A stretch of DNA of 64,000 bases from Bradyrhizobium agreste (GTDB lineage: Bacteria > Pseudomonadota > Alphaproteobacteria > Rhizobiales > Xanthobacteraceae). The stretch is from assembly GCF_016031625.1 (NCBI RefSeq), contig NZ_JACCHP010000001.1, forward strand, positions 186,001-250,000, given 5' to 3'. The translations under genes and the position numbers were made by a program. The notes under the pieces were generated by a model. The model had not been told where the DNA came from. It searched no databases and was given only the letters and a program-made list of their open reading frames with translations. Of the stretch, positions 44,291-51,573 are shown in pieces. Every line of letters begins with the position of its first letter. Position 1 is the stretch's first letter.

Positions 44291-44502
44291 TTGCGCCACC
44301 TGAACAGCTGGCTCACATGAAGGCCGGACATGGAGCCGCCTCGGAAACGCTGGCGCCAAGCTCCAGAGATGCTGCAACAAGCCGCTCCCTCTCATCCAGC
44401 GACCACCACGCCGCCGCTCCAGCGATGTGATCACCCCCGCGCTCGAAATCGTCATGGCGCTGCCCCTAGGATTACCCCTGGGGCCTGCCGCGATTGCATT
44501 CG

Positions 44503-46257
44503 TCAAGCAAGGTGGCCTCTGGCGGGAGGTATCCGATCTTCGGCGTACGGTCCAGCTTCGCTGCGCTGAGAGAGAAAGATGCCGTTGGCCGGCGCTTGGT
44601 CGCCGCCCGCGCGTTTCGTCCACAGCACGCCATCGCACCACACGTGGCCAACGCGGTCCCACTGGCAGGCAGATGCCGCATTCGGGAAAAACCCGCGTCC
44701 ATTGTGATTGGCGCTTGTGTTGCATAGTAGCGGAATGCCCGTAAGGGCTTCGTATTCGACGAGAAGTTCGGCGATTTTGTGCTGAGAGGTCCTGCAAATA
44801 GTCTGCAATCGCGCAGATCCGTCCAGATGCACAACAGCGGGGATCTTGTCCCGCCATTCTGCTCGTGTTAGGTGCTCGAAGAGCATGTAAGGGTCTGGCG
44901 TTCCAGGACTAAAAATCTCCGGCGCACGATCCTCTAGGCATATTGGCGCTACAGGCCGGAAGTGCTCGCGAAGTTTGATCTCGTTGAGATGGTCCTTCAT
45001 TCGCGGCGATGTCGCCGCGGCCAGTATGCTTCTGCTACCCAAAGCCCGAGGTCCAAGTTCCGCGCGGCCGGAAAGGAAAATGACGGGCTTGTTGCTGGCG
45101 AGAATGGTTGCAAGTTCACGCATGCTACATGGTGAGCCGCCCCATCCGGGCGGCACCTCGCCTCGCTCCACAGCTGGACCACTATAGACGGACCATTCCA
45201 ATGGTACAAAGCCTTGGTCCGCCGCCAATGCGGAGCAAGCGGCACCTATTGCCGAGCCACTGTCATTCGGAAAGGGTGGCACCCAGATAGCATCGAACAA
45301 GCCAGCAGCTCGTACTGCGCTATTCCATTTTATGTTGAGACCGCAACCGCCGGCGATGCACAGATTGCGCGCGGGAAGCCTCGAATGTCTCTGTATAGCA
45401 CTCGCGAGTTTGGTAACGAGCAGACGCTCTTGGAAGCAATGAAAGGATGCAAGCACATCTTCGGGGGCTTTGGCTTTGAACCGTAGCGCGCAGGCATCGA
45501 AGAACTCGTGGACAGGCTCAAGCGCGGCGTCCTCGCTGCAACGATCGACTGGCTCCGTAAACGTGCTAAAGTGCTTTTCGTAGAGCTCCTGAAATACCTC
45601 GACAATGCTTTCATCGGCTGAACCGAGCGCGATGTAGGCCATCAACTTGCCCGCAACACCGAGGTCCCACTTGGTCCGGTTCGTCTGCTTGTATGGTCCG
45701 AAGTGATAGCCCGCGGCAGCATAAGCATGCCCGATCAGCGGGAAGAGGCACTCGAGGAACCTGGCGGCGCGGCGCTCTACATGGTAGAGACGTGGAAAGG
45801 AAGCTCCGTCCCACACCAGACAGAACGCGGGCTGGCCAGCCTTGGCGAACGGGCTAGTACAAAAAGCGGAAGCCACATGGGCTGTGACATGCGGATAGCT
45901 TTTATAAGGGAAGGCGCTCTCGTTGAGCATCAGCCCAGAGCCGTCGTGCGCTATGAGGAGGCCTTCGGCATCGCCCTCAACATACGGCGCCCCTTTAAGG
46001 GTGATGGGTGCAGTCCCACTGAAAACCTCAAATTGTGACTCAACCTCGCCCCACCATCCGTCGATGACAAACCGATCAACGTCCCGCGGATCTAAACCGT
46101 GCTCTGCTAGGGCGACAACAACCGCATCGAGATTGTTGATTTTTTGATATCGCGGATTATTGCCCCGCTTCTCCTGCTCGACACAAAAGACAAGCCGTCC
46201 GTCCTCGATAAGGGCGACTGCTCCGTCATGGGTCAGTTTGATACCGCAGATGCGCAT
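44503..46257 (-). CDS. nodU: NodU-type carbamoyltransferase
   Basis: 584 aa from ATG 46257. It matches the NodU/CmcH/TobZ family: start M-R-I-C-G-I-K-L-T-H-D-G-A-V-A, E-Q-E-K-R, H-V-T-A-H-V-A-S-A-F (His residues of the Kae1-like metal/ATP site), G-G-C-G-L-N-I-K-W-N and W-V-P-P-F-P-N-D-S-G, then C-terminal R-A-E-L-G-P-R-A-L-G-S-R-S-I, R-E-H-F-R-P-V-A-P and T-S-A-N-H-N-G-R-G-F. Length is normal. NodU adds 6-O-carbamoyl groups to Nod factor from carbamoyl phosphate and ATP. It stands alone, without nodS/nodIJ, and I found only a poor nod-box-like sequence upstream, so activity on Nod factor is inferred from similarity. Confidence 0.75.
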   Translation of the reverse strand: MRICGIKLTHDGAVALIEDGRLVFCVEQEKRGNNPRYQKINNLDAVVVALAEHGLDPRDVDRFVIDGWWGEVESQFEVFSGTAPITLKGAPYVEGDAEGLLIAHDGSGLMLNESAFPYKSYPHVTAHVASAFCTSPFAKAGQPAFCLVWDGASFPRLYHVERRAARFLECLFPLIGHAYAAAGYHFGPYKQTNRTKWDLGVAGKLMAYIALGSADESIVEVFQELYEKHFSTFTEPVDRCSEDAALEPVHEFFDACALRFKAKAPEDVLASFHCFQERLLVTKLASAIQRHSRLPARNLCIAGGCGLNIKWNSAVRAAGLFDAIWVPPFPNDSGSAIGAACSALAADQGFVPLEWSVYSGPAVERGEVPPGWGGSPCSMRELATILASNKPVIFLSGRAELGPRALGSRSILAAATSPRMKDHLNEIKLREHFRPVAPICLEDRAPEIFSPGTPDPYMLFEHLTRAEWRDKIPAVVHLDGSARLQTICRTSQHKIAELLVEYEALTGIPLLCNTSANHNGRGFFPNAASACQWDRVGHVWCDGVLWTKRAGGDQAPANGIFLSQRSEAGPYAEDRIPPARGHLA

Positions 46258-46780
46258 ACTGTCTTCGAACCTAATGTCGGTGACCAACTCGATTTGAAGG
46301 CGCCGCAACTGCTGCTCATATCGCGAGACTCAGATGGGCTCCCATCTGTCACGATGCACGCTCTGGGCCAGTTCCAATCAGAGGAATCGCTGGCGATTGT
46401 CTGATCAAAGTCGGAGTTGGAAGCGACTTGACCGATTCGTGACACCGGACGCGTTCGGTTTCGGACCAAGCACTCCCGCCTGCGGCGACAATCTGCGTGC
46501 CTGCGACCTGCGGTCCTTTGTGCCTTATCCGACATCGAGTGAACGAGTGCAGCGGAACTCTTTACCGGATAGTGAGATCGTTAACCGATCCTTCTGTTCC
46601 AGACCAGATCAGGAGACGTGACCTCCAGAGGCGGCGGCGAACCGCAGTCTTTGATGTCACAATTCAACCGATGCTCGCCGTTAACGGACATAGGAGCTGC
46701 TTACATTGCGAAGTGCCAGTCATCAGCTGACGCGCAGCTATTCATATCCATGCCTTTCGTCTGGGACTGGACGCCGGCGG
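46258..46780. other. nodU upstream region
   Basis: About 520 bases between nodU and the broken aminotransferase. On the minus strand a segment near 46390-46415 (ATC-A-GACAATCG) weakly resembles the AACAATCG core of a nod box, but the rest of the consensus is absent. No gene was seen. Confidence 0.3.
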
Positions 46781-47969
46781 TTATTTTATCCTAAGGCTAT
46801 TTAGCGCCTGGACGATGCGCGTCAGTCCGATCGCCGATGTCCCCGGTGGGGCGTAGAATGAGAGTCGCAGGCCGTTGACGTCGCCAAACGCGTCTCCCGC
46901 AACGCAGGCCACATTAGTTTGCTTCAGCAGCCAGCTTGCAAAATCATCCGTCACTCCAACGCGACCTTCGTCCTGCAAAGCAGATGCAAGCCTGTTCAGA
47001 TCAAGATAGAAGAAGAATGCCCCGTCGGCACGAGGTGGGGTGACATCACGTAGGTTAGAAAGGATGTTAAGACCCATGTCGCGAGCACCGAAAAGCCGTT
47101 GGTATATCTCCCGCTCAATGCGGCCGCCGGCGACCTGAAAGTGGCTCAGCGCAGCCTGCTGCGCCTCTCGACTTGGTATTATCGCTGCATAGCCCTGAAG
47201 CTTTCTTGCGGCGGAAAGGATGGCCTGGGAGCCGCAAAATAACGCAAGCGAGAGCCTGATATCGCCAGCACCTCTGAACATGGATTGACTATGATCGTTC
47301 GCGATCGCACGGCGAGGTGCGCCACGACGATCGACTCATGGCGAGTGTAAACCAGTGAATACTAACGTTGAGTAGCGCTCGTCCGAAACTTCGGAATTCG
47401 ATAGCAAGCTCGCCGACCTCCTGCAATGTTGTTCGACTGTAGACTGCGCCCGTCGGATTGTTGGGTGAATTGATAATCATCGCTTTAGTCCGCGATCTAA
47501 TGGCAGCTCGGATTGAGTTGACATCAGGCGTATATCGTGGGCGCTGGGTGTCGACGAACACTGGTACTGCGCCAGCGGCGTGAACCAGTGCTGGGACAAA
47601 CGGCTGCCAGTGGCGGATGATGATAACCTCGTCGCCCCGCTCAAGGACGGCCAAGCCGGCATAAAGCAGCGCTTCCTTTGAGCCGGCAGCGATTGCGATC
47701 TCTTCCGCACTCCAATCAGAGCCTGTCTGCGCCGCGAGCCTTTCCGCAATAGCTTTGCGGAGCGGCATGAGGCCAATCGGATCCACGACGCCGCTCGCCC
47801 CAGAATCGACAGTAACCATCGCCCTCTCGTGCGCTAATGAGAGTGGCTGCAAGATCTCATCACTTGCGAGATCGATAAATTGATGCTCGCCAAAAGCAGA
47901 ACCCGACGCCACGTCCTGAGCGCCGGGCACACGCTGTGTAAAACAGAACGATGTCGAGCCTGACGGCAA
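46781..47969 (-). pseudogene. Class I/II aminotransferase, internally deleted
   Basis: TTG 47969 has GGAGG five bases upstream. The first part (to 47289) is a PLP enzyme N-terminus: G-V-V-D-P-I-G-L-M-P-L-R-K-A-I-A, I-A-A-G-S-K-E-A-L-L-Y and the signature S-P-N-N-P-T-G-A-V-Y. The second part (47281-46781) is the small domain ending R-L-S-F-Y-A-P. The segment that should hold the PLP-binding Lys (normally S-K/S-F-x-M-T-G-W-R-x-G) is deleted or scrambled around 47280-47400, so no active enzyme can form. It may once have worked with nodU or a nearby small-molecule pathway. Confidence 0.75.
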
Positions 47970-48141
47970 AGTGACCTCCTACGGTCGTCGAACTTGAGCA
48001 GCGAGCCAAAGCTCGCGACGCAGCCCTATCGCAGCAACAGGAAGATCTCCCACCGCGCGTGGTTGGCCGCCGCTCGTGGCCGGCGACATAGAGACTGTAT
48101 TCTCTTGCCTTAGGCGATTTGCGCCGTATAGATGGCTGGAT

Positions 48142-48436
48142 GCGGGCGTGGCGGAACTGGTAGACGCATCGGACTTAAGCCATTGAGTGCCCTGGGGGAA
48201 ACCCCAGGAGCAGAACTGCTCAAAGTCGGGGAAACCTTCACTGGCAATCCCGAGCCAAGCCCCCGCCAGGGGGAAGGTGTAGAGACTAGACGGGCAGCAC
48301 CTACAGCGGACAAGCGCCAGGGTGAAGGGATAGTCCAGACCACGAACGCCGGATAGGCGGCGGCGAAAGCCGAAGTGGTACGAAAATCCGTGGGGCCGAG
48401 AGGCCTGTGCCGGTTCGAGTCCGGCCGCCCGCACCA
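48142..48436 (+). tRNA. tRNA-Leu(UAA) interrupted by a group I intron
   Basis: 5' exon 48142-48176, 3' exon 48383-48436, CCA encoded. Joined, they give an 89-nt leucine tRNA: acceptor stem GCGGGCG/CGCCCGC, D-arm with G-G-U-A-G-A, anticodon stem CGGA/UCCG with loop CUUAAAA (anticodon UAA), a long variable arm around GGGGCC/GGCCUG, and T-arm GCCGGTTCGAGTCCGGC. The discriminator base is A. The 206-nt insert sits after U34, the position used by cyanobacterial and plastid tRNA-Leu introns. An effector gene begins 29 nt downstream, so the tRNA may mark an island junction. Confidence 0.92.
48177..48382 (+). ncRNA. Group I self-splicing intron in tRNA-Leu anticodon loop
   Basis: The intron starts right after the 5' exon sequence GGACUU, which pairs with an internal guide GAGUgCC at 48184-48190 to form P1 with the conserved U-G wobble at the splice site. 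The P7 halves are visible as GACUA (48284-48288) and UAGUCC (48331-48336), within the R-like AGAGACUAGACGG and S-like GGGAUAGUCC regions. The last intron base is G (48382), the expected omega-G. A GGGG-GAAA-CCCC P2-like hairpin lies near 48192-48205. No ORF is encoded. Splicing should regenerate a normal tRNA without protein help. Confidence 0.88.
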
Positions 48437-48465
48437 AGGATTTCAATCAATGCGCTGAGGTGGAG

Positions 48466-49395
48466 ATGAAAGAGCGATTTGAAGGAGAGCAGAACCGCCC
48501 TCAGCTCATTGCGTCCCTTCGCCGCCAGGATTTTGCGGGGGGCCAGTTGGAGATCGCCAACGCCTTGGCTAACGCCGGAGAGCTTGTCGAATTCAAGCCG
48601 GGCGATAACATCATCGTCCAGAATGCCGTCGATAACGACATTTATCTGCTGGTAGCCGGAGCTGTCGCCGTTATCGTCAATGGTGCCCACGTTGCAACTC
48701 GCTCAGCCGGGCAACACGTGGGTGAAATGGCCGCCATTGAGGCATCGCTTCCGCGTGCGGCAACTGTAACAACTCTTGAGCAGGCCGTGGCACTCAAGTT
48801 GACCAGCGCGGCGTTTATGGCTGTCGGCGATAAATTTCCCGGCGTATGGCTGCCGATCGCCCAAGAACTGTCGAAGCGACTGCATCAGCGCAACAAGACA
48901 ATCTATCTCCCTAATCAAGCCCCTAAGCTGTTCGTCATGTCCTCATCCGAGGCGCTCAAGATCGCGCACGCCCTTCGCACCGGATTGGAGAAGGACGTGT
49001 TCAGCACGGTATGGGACGATGGCGTCTTCTTCGCTGGCGGCTATCCCCTCGAAGCGCTTGAGAAGCAAGTCGGCGAGGCGGATTTTGCCGTTGCTATCGC
49101 CGAACCCGATGACATCACGGAATCCCGCGGTCAACGGTCGCCCACCGTGCGAGACAACGTGCTCTTCGAGCTGGGGCTGTTTATGGGCAAGTTGAGCCGG
49201 TACCGGACCATCCTTGTCCATCCGAGGATCAAGGATCTTAGGCTTCCTTCGGATCTCCAAGGCTTGACGCTTGTGCCCTATCAAGCAGGCGAAGACGCGA
49301 CGATCGCCGAACGGATCGAACCAGTCTGCGAAACCATCCGCGAACTCGTCAGGCGATTGGGTGTGCGCACCTTTGCTATCGAAAAAGATCGATAA
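48466..49395 (+). CDS. Cyclic-nucleotide-binding TIR-like effector (PycTIR-type)
   Basis: 309 aa from ATG 48466, chosen over GTG 48460 because GAGG (48457-48460) lies 5 nt upstream. Residues about 25-140 form a cNMP-binding domain with a phosphate-binding cassette G-E-M-A-A (E87) and L-P-R-A-A-T (R97). Residues about 153-300 are a TIR-like domain of the PF10137 type: K-L-F-V-M-S-S-S-E, V-W-D-D-G-V-F, P-T-V-R-D-N-V-L-F-E-L-G-L-F-M-G with Glu235 as probable NADase catalytic residue. This is the architecture of Pycsar TIR effectors, which deplete NAD+ when cCMP or cUMP binds. The gene starts 29 nt after tRNA-Leu and converges, with a 20-nt overlap, on the cyclase operon. Confidence 0.88.
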   Translation: MKERFEGEQNRPQLIASLRRQDFAGGQLEIANALANAGELVEFKPGDNIIVQNAVDNDIYLLVAGAVAVIVNGAHVATRSAGQHVGEMAAIEASLPRAATVTTLEQAVALKLTSAAFMAVGDKFPGVWLPIAQELSKRLHQRNKTIYLPNQAPKLFVMSSSEALKIAHALRTGLEKDVFSTVWDDGVFFAGGYPLEALEKQVGEADFAVAIAEPDDITESRGQRSPTVRDNVLFELGLFMGKLSRYRTILVHPRIKDLRLPSDLQGLTLVPYQAGEDATIAERIEPVCETIRELVRRLGVRTFAIEKDR

Positions 49396-49894
49396 GCCGT
49401 TGAAATAGACTTTCCTTTTGAGACTGTTGGAAGACTTCCAGCTCCATCTCGGCGTTGATGGGAGTGGCGTGCGGGCGGAATACGGTCGCGGAAAGCTCAA
49501 GATCGGAGCGCCGTACGAGTCTAACGATCAACAACACGGCGAAATGAACTCCGACCTTCGGATCCTCGACTATTTCCCGCATGGTGGCCACATCTTGGCC
49601 ACTTGGCATCGCTGCAAAAGAAGGGTGTGAGTGCCATTCGCCAAGATAGTTGAAGCGGCTATAGTCGTGGCCCGTCCGTGCGAAGGACTCTTTGAGGAAG
49701 GAGGTACTGTGCTCCAGGTCCCTCTCGAAGTGAGCGCGCGAGCCGCCTGACGTTTGCACTGAGATATCGGCCAGCCGGAAGGTTTGATCACAAAGGTATT
49801 CGCCGACCATGACGCCGCCGATTTCGCGCGAGCCGGCTCGCCTCAACTCCTGCTTCAATGTCTCGACCAACGCGGCAGGCAGGATGAGCTTCAT
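49376..49894 (-). CDS. JAB/JAMM-family isopeptidase (Cap3-like)
   Basis: 172 aa. The JAMM zinc metalloprotease motif is complete: E24 in R-E-I-G-G-V, then E-W-H-S-H-P-S with H88 and H90, S98 and D101 (M-P-S-G-Q-D). Bacterial JAB proteins beside E1/E2 genes remove ubiquitin-like or cyclase conjugates; in type II CBASS this is Cap3. Its ATG overlaps the E2-E1 stop by 4 nt (ATGA), so it is the last gene of a coupled operon. Its 3' end overlaps the convergent effector gene by 20 nt. Confidence 0.88.
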   Translation of the reverse strand: MKLILPAALVETLKQELRRAGSREIGGVMVGEYLCDQTFRLADISVQTSGGSRAHFERDLEHSTSFLKESFARTGHDYSRFNYLGEWHSHPSFAAMPSGQDVATMREIVEDPKVGVHFAVLLIVRLVRRSDLELSATVFRPHATPINAEMELEVFQQSQKESLFQRLIDLFR

Positions 49895-51573
49895 TGCGGC
49901 TTGAACAGTTTCACAATGGCGGTCAACTGTGCGCCGGCCTCCTCGGTGTTGAGGGTCCGTTTTTCCTCCTCTGGGGCGACCCCGAGATCAATGGGGTATG
50001 TCTCGAAAGCTTGGCTGAAGACGGACCCGGCCCCGAGCCCGATCGCATATGCGGAGTGAGAGAAATACGAGGGATCGCGGTTCAGCAAGGTATCGATCGC
50101 GAGCCTTGCCGCGGGTGCAGCAATTGATGTCACGTCGGCATCATCAGCGATAAGCGGCGGGCCCTCTCCGCCAGTCGCATAATCTCGTGTCGCCCGGACC
50201 GGGGTTGCGACTCTTTCGCCGAACCAGTTCTCAATTGCCCTGCGCACCAGCTGCGGCGACGGCTCGATGTTCGGCCTGGATCTAGCTATCAAGCCACCGA
50301 TGCCCCCACCAAAGACCTCCGCCCAGGTCATCGGCTTTTGAGCAGAGCCTGCAATGGAAGCCAACAAATTGAATACATTTGGATTCGCGGTCGCATCGAC
50401 AATCAAGTCACAAGCCGCCAATCTACCGAGCACGGATTCCGCATCTTCGCTTGCTTCCTGACCAGCCACACGGATGCGACGTACGGCAACCTCTACCGTG
50501 GGGTTAACGTGCCGCAACCGCTGTGCCGTTGCATTGACCTTGTGCGTTCCCACATCGCGCCAATCAAGATCATGGCGCATGAAATTATCCGGAAGCAACA
50601 CGTCGTCGTCGACAAGATAGAAACGGCCCACACCGGACCTTGCCAACATGGTGGCGAATTTGCTTCCCAGCGAACCGCAGCCAACGACGCCGACCAGCTT
50701 CGATTGCAAATGCTGGTGACCGTCGTCCAACCTCTTTGCCTCAACATGGGGAGGCACGGTGGCGACTGCGTACACGGAATCTTTGAACACCGCGAAAGGA
50801 TGGATCTGCTCATCCCGCACCAGAACGAGGAACGTCTCATCATCGGAGAACCCGAATTCGCTGACCGCGATCCTGAATTCTTCGAAGTTGGCCGCGGATG
50901 GCACAGGTACATCGTTCGGAATGCGCAGAATTGAGACTTGCCGCTCATATGTCTCGGTACTGAGGCTGGCCGGAACGGCTTCATTCGTCCAGACGTCGGC
51001 TTCTGATCGCGATATCTTATCAACGACGTAGATGATCGCCTCCGGGCGAAAAAGCATGACCGCATGTCCCGTGAGTTTGGTCCCCACGGTGAGGCCGGCA
51101 AGGAAACCATTCAGTTCGCGCGTGACCAAGAACCTCAGGTATCTTGCTCGCAGCGACTGCCCCAAGGACAGACGATGTGCCGATGCAACGGCCTGAGGTA
51201 TGCCTGATGCCGGATTCTCTGTGGCGAGCAAATGGTGGGCGCTCTCAACCAGTTGCACGCCCATGATATCCGATGTCCAATTGTCGGGCCGGTACTCCAA
51301 GCAAAGCTCTCCCCCTGGACCGAATTGGTGAACAGACCAGCGGGTTTCGTCGCCGCGAGGTAGCACCGACGGCGGGGTATGCGGAAAATGAGCCGGGTAC
51401 TGAAGGGAGAGGGGGAATTCACGCTCGCCGACGCATATGTCAGCGTCGAAAACCAACCGCATCGATTGATCGACGCGCCATCCTAGCGGCCTGAGCCATT
51501 CGGCGTCGGCAGCCAAGCCATCCAACGCCTCCCGCTCGGACTTGAACCTCGCCAGGTTCGTCACGTACCACAT
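49891..51573 (-). CDS. E2-E1 fusion conjugation protein (Cap2-like)
   Basis: 560 aa. Residues 1-110 form a prokaryotic E2 fold: P-L-S-L-Q-Y-P-A-H-F-P-H-T-P-P, then H82 and G-P-G-G-E-L-C-L-E-Y with C91 the probable catalytic Cys. A linker domain spans about 110-285. A ThiF/E1 adenylation domain follows with V-G-V-V-G-C-G-S-L-G-S (295-304, ATP loop), V-D-D-D-V-L-L-P-D-N-F and R-H-D-L, and A-C-D-L-I-V-D-A-T. This is the Cap2 arrangement known from type II CBASS. No Cys occurs after C391, so a separate E1 thioester Cys is not evident. Start overlaps the cyclase stop (TAATG). Confidence 0.87.
   Translation of the reverse strand: MWYVTNLARFKSEREALDGLAADAEWLRPLGWRVDQSMRLVFDADICVGEREFPLSLQYPAHFPHTPPSVLPRGDETRWSVHQFGPGGELCLEYRPDNWTSDIMGVQLVESAHHLLATENPASGIPQAVASAHRLSLGQSLRARYLRFLVTRELNGFLAGLTVGTKLTGHAVMLFRPEAIIYVVDKISRSEADVWTNEAVPASLSTETYERQVSILRIPNDVPVPSAANFEEFRIAVSEFGFSDDETFLVLVRDEQIHPFAVFKDSVYAVATVPPHVEAKRLDDGHQHLQSKLVGVVGCGSLGSKFATMLARSGVGRFYLVDDDVLLPDNFMRHDLDWRDVGTHKVNATAQRLRHVNPTVEVAVRRIRVAGQEASEDAESVLGRLAACDLIVDATANPNVFNLLASIAGSAQKPMTWAEVFGGGIGGLIARSRPNIEPSPQLVRRAIENWFGERVATPVRATRDYATGGEGPPLIADDADVTSIAAPAARLAIDTLLNRDPSYFSHSAYAIGLGAGSVFSQAFETYPIDLGVAPEEEKRTLNTEEAGAQLTAIVKLFKPQ

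Noticed and set aside
46390..46415. Nod-box-like sequence upstream of nodU
   Set aside because: Only the ATC-x-GACAATCG part fits; the remaining two-thirds of the 47-bp consensus does not, so it is not listed as a regulatory site.
47979..48446. 155-aa minus-strand reading frame over the tRNA (starts M-K-S-L-V-R-A-A-G-L-E-P-A)
   Set aside because: It is the antisense of tRNA-Leu and its intron; A-G-L-E-P-A is a well-known false protein made from the reverse of tRNA sequence.
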